Of a stretch of 64,000 nt of DNA, positions 9,725-18,849 are shown piece after piece. The notes under the pieces are model-generated. The model ran no database searches. It saw nothing but the letters and a program-made list of their open reading frames with translations, and was not told the DNA's origin. Positions within the stretch are counted from its first letter, which is position 1. Each line of letters begins with the position of its first letter. This stretch comes from Streptomyces galbus (GTDB lineage Bacteria > Actinomycetota > Actinomycetes > Streptomycetales > Streptomycetaceae). The stretch is from positions 86,028 through 150,027 of the forward strand of contig NZ_SZPR01000007.1 in NCBI RefSeq assembly GCF_005280195.1, given 5' to 3'. Made by a program: the position numbers and the translations under genes.

Positions 9725-11338
<1,614 letters not shown>

Positions 11339-11448
11339 CGGGATGCGGCTCCCTGCCTGCTCAAAAGGGGGGACGGTTACTCATCCGTAGCGTAGTGGGG
11401 GCCCTCCGGATCGGCAGTGCGGCGTTTACCACACCTAGGGTGGCTTGC

Positions 11449-12315
11449 ATGACGCCGCGAGATGCAGCAGACGCGAACAGCAGCCGGTGGTCCGACCTCG
11501 GACGCCCGCCCCTCGGCGCGACGGCCCTGCGCCGGGGCCTGGTCCGCGAGGGCGGGCTCTGGTCCGGCATCGAGGTGGTCCAGCGCACCGGCTCCACCAA
11601 CAGCGACCTGGTCGCACGGGTCGCGGACGGGACGGCGGCCGAGGGCGCGGTCCTGGTCGCCGAGGAGCAGACGGCGGGCCGGGGCCGCCTGGACCGCCGG
11701 TGGTCGGCGCCGGCCCGCTCGGGGCTGTTCTTCTCCGTGTACCTGCGCCCGGCCGAGGTGCCGGTGGCCCGCTGGGGCTGGCTGCCGCTGCTCACCGGGG
11801 TCGCCGTCGCGACGGGCCTGTCCCGGGCGGCCGGCGTCGACACGGCCCTGAAGTGGCCCAACGACCTGCTGGTGACCGTCGGCGACGAGGAGCGCAAGGC
11901 CGGCGGCATCCTCGCGGAGCGGGCCGGCCCCGACGGGGTGGTCGTCGGCGTCGGCGTGAACGTCTCCCTGCGCGCCGAGGAGCTGCCCGTGCCGCAGGCC
12001 GGCTCCCTCGCGCTGGCCGGAGCGGTCACCACGGACCGGGACCCGCTGCTGCGGGCGGTCCTGCGGTCCCTGGAGGACTGGTACGGGCGCTGGCGCGCGG
12101 CCGACGGCGACCCCGGCCCCAGCGGCGTGCAGGAGACGTACGCGGCGGGCTGCGCGACCCTGGGCCGGGTGGTGCGGGCCGAGCTGCCCGGGGACCGGTC
12201 GGTGGTCGGCGAGGCGATCGCGGTCGACGGCGACGGCCGCCTCGTCCTGGCGACGCCGGACGGCCTGCGGGAGCCGGTGGGCGCGGGCGACATCGTCCAC
12301 CTGCGGCCGGCCTAG
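11449..12315 (+). CDS. birA: Biotin protein ligase (biotin--[acetyl-CoA-carboxylase] ligase)
   Basis: This 288-residue protein activates biotin as biotinyl-AMP and attaches it to the lysine of the AccA2 biotinyl domain. Conserved motifs are QRTGSTNSDL, the nucleotide/biotin loop GRGRLDRRW and the biotin-site KWPNDLLV; the C-terminal small domain ends GDIVHLRP. The N-terminal 35 residues contain no helix-turn-helix, so this is a monofunctional ligase rather than an E. coli-type BirA repressor. Its TAG stop abuts the left end of a miniature inverted-repeat element. Being divergent from pccB puts the enzyme next to its substrate genes. Confidence 0.93.
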   Translation: MTPRDAADANSSRWSDLGRPPLGATALRRGLVREGGLWSGIEVVQRTGSTNSDLVARVADGTAAEGAVLVAEEQTAGRGRLDRRWSAPARSGLFFSVYLRPAEVPVARWGWLPLLTGVAVATGLSRAAGVDTALKWPNDLLVTVGDEERKAGGILAERAGPDGVVVGVGVNVSLRAEELPVPQAGSLALAGAVTTDRDPLLRAVLRSLEDWYGRWRAADGDPGPSGVQETYAAGCATLGRVVRAELPGDRSVVGEAIAVDGDGRLVLATPDGLREPVGAGDIVHLRPA

Positions 12316-12474
12316 GGGGTGTCTCGTCGGTCAGGCCGGATCAGGGAGCGGCGTCTGGTGCCGTGCATCGCAAGGCGGAGGAGGGAGCCGATGCGGAGCA
12401 TCGGGGACCGACGACAACGCGGCGAGGCGCGGTGCCGGACGCCGCGAGCCCGGCCTGATCGACGAGACACCCCC
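12315..12474. mobile_element. MITE-like element 1 (160 bp, terminal inverted repeats)
   Basis: The ends are near-perfect inverted repeats of 25 bases (12315-12339 against 12450-12474): the left begins GGGGGTGTCTCGTCGGTCAG and the right, read inward, begins GGGGGTGTCTCGTCGATCAG, with one mismatch. No ORF of note lies inside. The interior contains GGACCGACGACAACGC, which is also present, in the same orientation relative to one end, in the 98-bp element at 47304-47401. The left end begins at the last base of the birA stop codon, within CTAG. It looks like a non-autonomous insertion-sequence derivative. Confidence 0.7.
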
Positions 12475-12647
12475 CCGGGGAGCAGGGAGAGTGGGACGCG
12501 GGCGGCCCTGAACGCGATCGCCGCCCGTTCCGTACCCGACAGCGGGCCACGGCCCCCGCTCCGGCTCTCGGAGTGAGCTGGCGCACACCTGCCGTAGAGT
12601 TGAGGCCGGTCGATACCTGACCGCGGTAGATCGGAAGGGCAGCAGGC

Positions 12648-13754
12648 GTGACCGTCGACGACACGGGCTCGGGCGCGGACGCGCAGCCCGGCGACGCGGG
12701 CGAGGACCCGCTCGCGCTGCGCCTCGAACAGCTCATCCTGGGCGCCGAGCGCCGCTACACGCCGTTCCAGGCCGCGCGCAGCGCCGGTGTCTCCATGGAG
12801 CTGGCGTCCCGCTTCTGGCGCGCCATGGGCTTCGCCGACATCGGCCAGGCCCGGGCCCTCACCGAGGCCGACGTCCTGGCCCTGCGCCGGCTCGCCGGCC
12901 TCGTCGAGGCGGGGCTGCTCAGCGAGGCCATGGCGGTCCAGGTGGCGCGGTCCACGGGGCAGACCACCGCCCGGTTGGCGGAATGGCAGATCGACTCGTT
13001 CCTGGAGGGCCTGACCGAGCCCCCCGAGCCGGGCATGACCCGCACCGAGGTGACGTACCCGATCGTCGAGCTGCTCCTGCCCGAGCTGGAGGAGTTCCTC
13101 GTCTACGTCTGGCGCCGCCAGCTCGCCGCCTCGGCCGGCCGGGTCGTGCAGACCGGCGACGACGAGGAGATGGTCGACCGGCGCCTCGCCGTCGGCTTCG
13201 CCGACCTCGTCGGGTTCACCCGGCTGACCCGCCGGATGGAGGAGGAGGAACTCGGCGAGCTGGTCGAGGCGTTCGAGACGACGGCCGCCGACCTCGTCGC
13301 CGCCCGCGGCGGGCGCCTGATCAAGACCCTCGGCGACGAGGTGCTCTACGCCGCCGACGACGCCGGCACCGCCGCAGAGATCGGCCTGCGGCTCATCGAG
13401 ACGATGGCGAACGACGAGACGATGCCCGAGCTGCGCGTCGGCATGGCGTTCGGCACGGTCACCACGCGGATGGGCGACGTCTTCGGGACGACCGTGAACC
13501 TCGCCTCCCGGCTCACCTCGATAGCGCCCCGGGACGCCGTGCTGGTCGACAGCGCCTTCGCGGAGGAGCTGATCCGCACCGGGGAGGCGCCCACCTCGGA
13601 GGCCGAGGCGGCCGAGGAGGCGGCGGCCGCCGAGAAGGAGGGCGAGGAGCCGCCGACGTACCGCTTCGCGCTCCGGCCGATGTGGCAGCGCCCGGTGCGC
13701 GGCCTCGGCGTGGTCGAGCCCTGGCTGCTCAGCCGGCGGGACGACCCGGAGTAG
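12648..13754 (+). CDS. cya: Class III adenylate cyclase
   Basis: This 368-residue soluble protein starts at GTG and makes cAMP. Residues about 20-170 form an N-terminal regulatory region beginning with a MerR-like helical stretch (YTPFQAARSAGVSMELASRFW). Residues about 180-330 are the cyclase homology domain, with the metal-binding FADLVGFTRLTRR, GRLIKTLGDEVLYAA carrying the second Asp, and VGMAFGTVTTRMGDVFGTTVNLASRL with the Asn/Arg transition-state pair. An Ala/Glu-rich insert precedes the C-terminus. Streptomyces has one main Cya, required for normal germination and development in S. coelicolor. The 3' end overlaps the convergent proline-rich gene by 26 bases. Confidence 0.93.
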   Translation: MTVDDTGSGADAQPGDAGEDPLALRLEQLILGAERRYTPFQAARSAGVSMELASRFWRAMGFADIGQARALTEADVLALRRLAGLVEAGLLSEAMAVQVARSTGQTTARLAEWQIDSFLEGLTEPPEPGMTRTEVTYPIVELLLPELEEFLVYVWRRQLAASAGRVVQTGDDEEMVDRRLAVGFADLVGFTRLTRRMEEEELGELVEAFETTAADLVAARGGRLIKTLGDEVLYAADDAGTAAEIGLRLIETMANDETMPELRVGMAFGTVTTRMGDVFGTTVNLASRLTSIAPRDAVLVDSAFAEELIRTGEAPTSEAEAAEEAAAAEKEGEEPPTYRFALRPMWQRPVRGLGVVEPWLLSRRDDPE

Positions 13755-14805
13755 CCGCGCCCGGCAGCAGCGGCGCGTCCAGCAGGTCCACGCACAGCCC
13801 GATGAGCGGCACGCACAAACCGGGCCCGCGGGGAGTGGGCGCGGGGGCGGGCGGCGCGCTGCTCGGCGGGGGCGCCGGGGCCGTGGTGGCCGGCGGCGCG
13901 GGCGGACGGGTGGTCGGGACGGGGCCGGGCGCGGACGGTGTCCGGTGCGGGGCGGGTGCCCCGGGGCGTGCCGCCGCGCTGCTCCTCGGGACCACGGTGA
14001 CGGACGTCGGTGCGGCCGCCGCGCCCGGAACGGCGGGCGGGGTCACGCCGGCCGGCGGGGGCGTCGCCGAGGGGGCGGCGGTGGCCCGGGCGGCGACGGT
14101 GGCGGCGGCGTTGCCCGCGCGGTCGGGGCGGTCGGGGCCGGCGGTGGCACCGGAGCGGTGGTCGGTACGGGGCTCGGCCTCCGCGGTGCCGAGCCCGCCG
14201 ACCCCGGACTCCGGGGCGAGCCGGACGAGACTCAGCACCGCGACGGCCACGAGCAGCCCGCCGACGGCGAGCAGGGACCTCCGGGGGCGCCGCCGCCGGT
14301 GCCGGCCACGGCCGGTGGAGGCGTCGGCCGGGGCGGGGGGTACGGGGGTGCGGGCCCGGCTTCGGGAGCCTGCCGCTGCCGCCGGTTCCCCCGGGGCGGG
14401 GGACGCCGGGGGCGTCGACGTGCCGCCGCCACCGCCGCTCCCGGCCGCGGGCGCCTGCGGCTCGCCCGGGCGGTCGGCGGTCGTCGCCTCCGGTGCCGGT
14501 GCCGGTGCCGGTGCCGGTGCTGATGCCGGTGCTGGTGCCGGTGGCTGCGGCTGGGACGGGGGCTGGTCGGCCGGTGCGGTGCCGTGCGGGGGTTCCTCGG
14601 CTGCGGCCGGGGCCGGGCCGTCGGCGGGGGCCGTCTCGTGCGGCGTGGTGCCCGCGGCTGCCGGGGGCGGGGCGACTGCCCCCAGCCGGGCCTCCGCCCC
14701 CGGCCCGGCGCCCCCGGTCCCTTCCGCCGTCGCCGTCGGGGGTGCCGTGGGCTGCGTCGTCGTGGTCGATGTCGTGGCCGTCGTTCTCGCCGGCGTGTTC
14801 GTCAT
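13729..14805 (-). CDS. Proline/alanine-rich single-pass membrane protein, function unknown
   Basis: This 358-residue protein starts at ATG with GGAGAGGGA eight bases upstream, which favours this start over one at 14922. Residues about 1-165 are a low-complexity Thr/Pro/Ala region containing an alternating Ala-Pro stretch near residues 88-105. A basic cluster (GRHRRRRPRR) then leads into one membrane span, SLLAVGGLLVAVAVLSLV. A second Ala/Pro/Thr-rich region follows, and the protein ends with a cysteine-bearing motif, GLCVPLIGLCVDLLDAPLLP. The paired cysteines outside the membrane could form a disulfide. It converges on cya, but no function is recognised. Confidence 0.7.
   Translation of the reverse strand: MTNTPARTTATTSTTTTQPTAPPTATAEGTGGAGPGAEARLGAVAPPPAAAGTTPHETAPADGPAPAAAEEPPHGTAPADQPPSQPQPPAPAPASAPAPAPAPAPEATTADRPGEPQAPAAGSGGGGGTSTPPASPAPGEPAAAAGSRSRARTPVPPAPADASTGRGRHRRRRPRRSLLAVGGLLVAVAVLSLVRLAPESGVGGLGTAEAEPRTDHRSGATAGPDRPDRAGNAAATVAARATAAPSATPPPAGVTPPAVPGAAAAPTSVTVVPRSSAAARPGAPAPHRTPSAPGPVPTTRPPAPPATTAPAPPPSSAPPAPAPTPRGPGLCVPLIGLCVDLLDAPLLPGAATPGRPAG
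14492..14542. repeat. GGTGCC hexanucleotide tandem repeat inside the proline-rich gene
   Basis: About eight slightly diverged copies of GGTGCC (variants GATGCC and GGTGCT) run through the coding strand complement and encode the alternating Ala-Pro stretch of the protein at 13729-14805. Being a multiple of three, copy-number change would lengthen or shorten the Ala-Pro rod without a frameshift. Confidence 0.8.
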
Positions 14806-15020
14806 CGCGTTCCCTCTCCGATGCCTTCGCGCCCCCGCGCCCCCCACGGGACCTGTGCGCCGTGGCGGACGCACGCTATGCGCTCGTGTGGGTGAACGGC
14901 CGGGCCTCAGGGGGTTTGTCACTCGAACGGGTAGTCGGTCCCGGGTTCCTGGAACACCCGGCGGGCCGGTCTGCTCTTTCCCCCGGCGGGCCCGGCTGCG
15001 ATGATCGGGCGAGCGGATCA

Positions 15021-15036
15021 GTTAACCCGCGTTAAC
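15021..15036. promoter_or_regulatory. GTTAAC-N4-GTTAAC candidate operator
   Basis: Two GTTAAC hexamers, each itself palindromic, flank CCGC in a 16-base symmetric site. It ends 12 bases before the enoyl-CoA hydratase start and overlaps nothing else. AT-rich hexamers stand out in this GC-rich background. The size suits a TetR-family repressor of fatty-acid catabolism, but the binding protein is unknown. Confidence 0.5.
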
Positions 15037-15048
15037 CAGGAGGGTGTC

Positions 15049-15849
15049 ATGAGCGAGGAGCGGTTCGGGGAGTTCGTCCTGGTGCGGCGGCACGAGGGCG
15101 GGCACGTGGCGGAGCTGGCCCTCGACCGGCCGAAGGCCATGAACGCCGTCTCGTCGGGGATGGCCCGGGCGATCGCCGGGGCGTGCACGGCGCTGGGCGA
15201 GGACCGGGACGTACGGGTCGTGGTGCTGACGTCGACGCACGAGCGGGCGTTCTGCGTGGGGGCCGACCTGAAGGAGCGCAACTCCCTCAGCGACGCGGAG
15301 CTGCTGCGGCAGCGGCCGGTGTCGCGGGGGGCGTACACCGGCGTGCTGGAGCTGCCCGTGCCGGTGATCGCGGCGGTGCACGGGTACGCGCTCGGCGGCG
15401 GCTTCGAGCTGGCGCTGTCGTGCGACGTGATCGTGGCCGACCGTACGGCCGTGGTGGGTCTGCCGGAGGTGTCGGTGGGCGTGCTGCCGGGCGGCGGCGG
15501 GACGCAGTTGCTGCCGCGCCGGGTCGGCGCGGCGCGGGCGGCGGAGCTGGTGTTCACGGCACGCCGGGTGGAGGCGGCCGAGGCGCGCGAGCTGGGGCTG
15601 GTGGACGTGCTGGTGGACGAGGGCCGGGACCGGGAGGAGGCGCTGGCGATGGCGTCGCGCATCGCCGCGAACTCGCCCGTCGGCGTGCGCGCGGCCAAGC
15701 GCGCCCTGCGCCTCGGCCAGGGCCTCGACCTGCGGGCCGGCCTGGAGGTGGAGGACGCGGCCTGGCGCACGGTGGCGTTCTCGGGCGACCGTGCGGAGGG
15801 CGTCGCGGCGTTCAACGAGAAGCGCAAGCCCCAGTGGCCGGGGGAGTAG
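15049..15849 (+). CDS. Enoyl-CoA hydratase/isomerase family protein
   Basis: This 266-residue crotonase-fold protein probably hydrates trans-2-enoyl-CoA in beta-oxidation or amino-acid breakdown. It shows RAFCVGADLKE, which forms the first oxyanion-hole loop, GYALGGGFELALSCD, which forms the second, and PEVSVGVLPGGGGTQLLPR, where the catalytic Glu pair region lies. The internal ATG is preferred because AGGAGGGTGTC precedes it. A symmetric GTTAAC site lies directly upstream. Substrate specificity is not readable from sequence. Confidence 0.9.
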   Translation: MSEERFGEFVLVRRHEGGHVAELALDRPKAMNAVSSGMARAIAGACTALGEDRDVRVVVLTSTHERAFCVGADLKERNSLSDAELLRQRPVSRGAYTGVLELPVPVIAAVHGYALGGGFELALSCDVIVADRTAVVGLPEVSVGVLPGGGGTQLLPRRVGAARAAELVFTARRVEAAEARELGLVDVLVDEGRDREEALAMASRIAANSPVGVRAAKRALRLGQGLDLRAGLEVEDAAWRTVAFSGDRAEGVAAFNEKRKPQWPGE

Positions 15850-15950
15850 GGGGACCGCCCCCGTGCACCACGTGCCTCACGTCTAGCCCATGCGCCGCAT
15901 CGGCGGCTCCTTTCCGTACCTTTCCGCCCGAATGTCCCTAGCCTGGGTGG

Positions 15951-17102
15951 ATGGGTGACGACAGACGGCTCGCCGCCGTGGTGGCGCTGGCGCAGGGGAT
16001 GGCCGCGGCGCACACGCCCCAGGAGTCCTGGCGCGCGGCCGCCCTCGGCGCGTGCCGCGCGCTGGCCGGGACGTTCGCCGCGCTCTCGGTGTGGGAGCGC
16101 GAGCTCGGACTCCTGCGCGTCCTGGTGAACGTCGGCGACCGCGCCGCCGACGAGGAGGAGTTCCCGCAGGACGAGGCGTACCCCGTGCACCGCTTCCCGG
16201 AGATCACCGAGTTCCTGCACGAGCGCTGGATCACCGGCGGCGAGCCCAACGCCTGGGTGGAGACCGCCGACGGCGGGGCCGCGGGCGAGCCCGGCTACTG
16301 CCACCAGCGCGTGGCGGCGCTGCGGCGCCGGGGCCGGGGGTCCTGCGTGGTCGCCCCGATCGTCCTGCACGGCCGCGCCTGGGGCGAGCTGTACGTGGCC
16401 CGCTCCACCGGCGCCCCGGTCTTCGACCGCGCCGACGCCGACTTCGCCACCGTGCTCGCCTCCGTGGTCTCCGCCGGCCTCGCCCAGACCGAGCGCCTGG
16501 AGGAGGCGCGCCGCCTGGCCTTCACCGACGCCCTGACCGGCCTGGCCAACCGGCGCGCGGTCGACGTGGGCCTGGAGGAGGCGGTGGAGCGCTACCGGCG
16601 GGAAGGGACCGTCGTCAGCCTGGTCGTGTGCGACCTCAACGGGCTCAAGCGGGTCAACGACACCCTCGGGCACGCCGTGGGCGACCGGCTGCTGGAGCGG
16701 TTCGGGTCGGTGCTGTCGCTGTGCGGGGCGATGCTGCCCGGCGCGCTCGCGGCCCGGCTCGGCGGCGACGAGTTCTGCCTGCTGGCCGTCGGCCCGCCCG
16801 CCGACGACGTGGTGAAGGTCGCCGACGAGCTGTGCCGCCGCGCCGGCGAGCTGGAACTGGGCGACGGCGTGGCCTGCGGGGTCGCCTCCACCGGGGACCC
16901 GGTCGGCCCGGTGCGCTCCGCCCGCCGGCTGTTCCGGCTGGCGGACGCCGCGCAGTACCGGGCCAAGGCCGAGCACGCGGCACGGCCCGTGGTCGCCGGC
17001 CGCGAGGGCCCCGACGACCCGGTGGTCCGCCTCGCGGACGCGCCGGACACCCCCGACGGCGAGACCGGCGCCGAGCGCCGCCGCTTCCGGGGGCGCCCCT
17101 GA
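15951..17102 (+). CDS. cdgE: GAF-GGDEF diguanylate cyclase
   Basis: This 383-residue soluble protein has an N-terminal GAF-type sensor (residues about 1-180, including a SCVVAPIVLHGRAWGELYV core) and a C-terminal GGDEF domain. The cyclase part has AFTDALTGLANRRA, VVCDLNGLKRVNDTLGHAVGD and an intact RLGGDEFCLL active site, so it should make c-di-GMP from two GTP. The RxxD inhibitory site expected just before GGDEF is absent (LPGALAARL), which suggests no classical product inhibition. Domain order and position match the Streptomyces cyclase I recall as CdgE; the symbol rests on that recollection. A Gly/Asp/Arg-rich tail of about 30 residues ends the protein. Confidence 0.87.
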   Translation: MGDDRRLAAVVALAQGMAAAHTPQESWRAAALGACRALAGTFAALSVWERELGLLRVLVNVGDRAADEEEFPQDEAYPVHRFPEITEFLHERWITGGEPNAWVETADGGAAGEPGYCHQRVAALRRRGRGSCVVAPIVLHGRAWGELYVARSTGAPVFDRADADFATVLASVVSAGLAQTERLEEARRLAFTDALTGLANRRAVDVGLEEAVERYRREGTVVSLVVCDLNGLKRVNDTLGHAVGDRLLERFGSVLSLCGAMLPGALAARLGGDEFCLLAVGPPADDVVKVADELCRRAGELELGDGVACGVASTGDPVGPVRSARRLFRLADAAQYRAKAEHAARPVVAGREGPDDPVVRLADAPDTPDGETGAERRRFRGRP

Positions 17103-17206
17103 CGTGAGCCGCGACCGTCGCCCGCACCCGGTGTGACGCAATCGGTAAGGGGTGAACCCCACCCCCACTGGTGACATCCCGGAATTCACTGCGTACGCTC
17201 CTGAAT

Positions 17207-18781
17207 ATGGATATGCACACTGTGGTGGTGGGGACGTCCGGCGTCACCGCGTCCGACGTCCTCGCCGTGGCGCGCGGCGGCGCCCGGGTCGAGCTCTCCG
17301 ACGAGGCGGTCGCGGCCCTCGCCGCGGCCCGCGAGATCGTGGACGCGCTGGCGGCCAAGCCCGACCCCGTCTACGGCGTCTCCACCGGTTTCGGCGCCCT
17401 GGCCACCCGGCACATCAGCCAGGAGCTGCGCACCCAGCTCCAGCGCAACATCGTCCGCTCGCACGCCGCCGGCATGGGGCCGCGGGTCGAGCGCGAGGTC
17501 GTGCGCGCCCTGATGTTCCTGCGGCTGAAGACCGTCTGCTCCGGTCACACCGGCGTGCGGCCCGAGGTCGCGCAGACCATGGCCGACCTGCTCAACGCCG
17601 GCATCACCCCGGTCGTCCACGAGTACGGCTCGCTCGGCTGCTCCGGCGACCTCGCCCCGCTCTCCCACTGCGCGCTCGCGCTGATGGGTGAGGGCGACGC
17701 CGAGGGCCCCGACGGCACCGTACGGCCCGCCGCCGAGCTGCTCGCCGAGCACGGCATCGCCCCCGTCGAGCTGCGCGAGAAGGAGGGCCTGGCCCTCCTC
17801 AACGGCACCGACGGCATGCTCGGCATGCTGGTCATGGCCCTGGCCGACCTGGACCGGCTCTACACGTCCGCCGACATCACCGCCGCCCTCAGCCTGGAGG
17901 CGCTGCTCGGCACGGACAAGGTGCTGGCGCCGGAGCTGCACGCCATCCGGCCGCACCCGGGACAGGGCGCCTCGGCCGCCAACATGCTCGCCGTCCTGAA
18001 GGACTCGCAGCTCACCGGGCACCACCAGGACGACGCCCCGCGCGTCCAGGACGCCTACTCCGTGCGCTGCGCCCCGCAGGTCGCCGGCGCCGGCCGGGAC
18101 ACCCTCGCCCACGCCCGCCTCGTCGCCGAGCGGGAGCTGGCCGCCGCCGTCGACAACCCCGTGGTGCTGCCTGGGGGCACCTCCCAGGCTTTCGGCTCTG
18201 GGGGAGGACGCGTGGAGTCCAACGGGAACTTCCACGGCGCCCCGGTCGCCTATGTCCTGGACTTCCTCGCCATCGCGGCCGCCGACCTCGCCTCGATCGC
18301 CGAGCGCCGCACCGACCGGCTGCTGGACAAGAACCGCAGCCACGGCCTGCCGCCGTTCCTCGCGGACGACCCGGGCGTCGACTCCGGCCTGATGATCGCC
18401 CAGTACACGCAGGCCGCCCTGGTCAGCGAGATGAAGCGGCTCGCCGTCCCCGCGTCGGCGGACTCCATCCCGTCCTCCGCGATGCAGGAGGACCACGTGT
18501 CGATGGGCTGGTCGGCGGCGCGCAAGCTGCGCACGGCCGTGGACAACCTCACGCGCGTCCTCGCCATCGAGCTGTACGCCGCCACGCGGGCGGTGGAGCT
18601 GCGCGAGGGTCTGACCCCGGCGCCGGCCACCCGGGCCGTCATCGACGCCGTACGGGAGGCGGGCGTGGAGGGTCCCGGGCCCGACCGCTTCCTCGCGCCC
18701 GACCTCGCCGCGGCCGACGCCTTCGTGCGCGACGGCCTGCTGGTCGCCGCGGCCGAGAAGGTCACCGGCCCGCTGCGCTGA
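17207..18781 (+). CDS. hutH: Histidine ammonia-lyase
   Basis: This 524-residue enzyme deaminates L-histidine to urocanate, the first step of the Hut pathway. The MIO-forming loop reads GSLGCSGDLAPLSH, the Cys-Ser-Gly variant seen in Streptomyces HutH, and the conserved YGVSTGFGALATRH and SSAMQEDHVSMGW segments are present. Streptomyces HutH is normally about 514 residues. The extra ten lie between VVLP and RVESNGNF, where a Gly-rich GGTSQAFGSGGG replaces the two residues I expect. The DNA there is a palindromic repeat (see the separate entry). The insert is a surface-type loop sequence and leaves the frame intact, so activity is probably kept. The start ATGGATATGCAC is the usual family start. 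Confidence 0.94.
   Translation: MDMHTVVVGTSGVTASDVLAVARGGARVELSDEAVAALAAAREIVDALAAKPDPVYGVSTGFGALATRHISQELRTQLQRNIVRSHAAGMGPRVEREVVRALMFLRLKTVCSGHTGVRPEVAQTMADLLNAGITPVVHEYGSLGCSGDLAPLSHCALALMGEGDAEGPDGTVRPAAELLAEHGIAPVELREKEGLALLNGTDGMLGMLVMALADLDRLYTSADITAALSLEALLGTDKVLAPELHAIRPHPGQGASAANMLAVLKDSQLTGHHQDDAPRVQDAYSVRCAPQVAGAGRDTLAHARLVAERELAAAVDNPVVLPGGTSQAFGSGGGRVESNGNFHGAPVAYVLDFLAIAAADLASIAERRTDRLLDKNRSHGLPPFLADDPGVDSGLMIAQYTQAALVSEMKRLAVPASADSIPSSAMQEDHVSMGWSAARKLRTAVDNLTRVLAIELYAATRAVELREGLTPAPATRAVIDAVREAGVEGPGPDRFLAPDLAAADAFVRDGLLVAAAEKVTGPLR
18170..18206. repeat. Palindromic repeat inserted in frame within hutH
   Basis: This stretch contains TGGGGGCACCTCCCAGG followed by CTTTCGGCTCTGGGGGAGG. 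CCTGGG pairs with CCCAGG, and CTCCCAG pairs with the later CTGGGGGAG, giving alternative hairpins. I recognise it as a member of a dispersed Streptomyces repeat that usually appears as TGGGGGCACCTCCCAG...CTGGGGGAG. It accounts for about 30 extra bases, equal to ten codons, relative to typical hutH genes. Confidence 0.75.
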
Positions 18782-18789
18782 GACGCGCG

Positions 18790-18818
18790 GGGGCCCCGCC
18801 GGCGGGTGGCGGGGCCCC
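18790..18818. terminator. Bidirectional terminator between hutH and the lipoprotein gene
   Basis: GGGGCCCCGCC (18790-18800) pairs perfectly with GGCGGGGCCCC (18808-18818) around a seven-base loop. The hairpin sits in the short gap between two convergent genes. Confidence 0.75.
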
Positions 18819-18849
18819 GACGCCGTACGCGACGGCGGTGCGTGCGCGG

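Noticed and set aside
12475..12647. Short frames between the MITE-like element and cya
   Set aside because: No plausible protein features. The region more likely holds the cya promoter, with a possible TAGAGT -10 at 12595-12600 but no convincing -35.
14492..14542. CRISPR-like repeat array
   Set aside because: The units are only six bases, contiguous and coding, with no spacers.
14806..14922. 39-residue N-terminal extension of the proline-rich protein
   Set aside because: It is Arg/Pro-rich with no ribosome site upstream, while the ATG at 14805 is preceded by GGAGAGGGA at good spacing.
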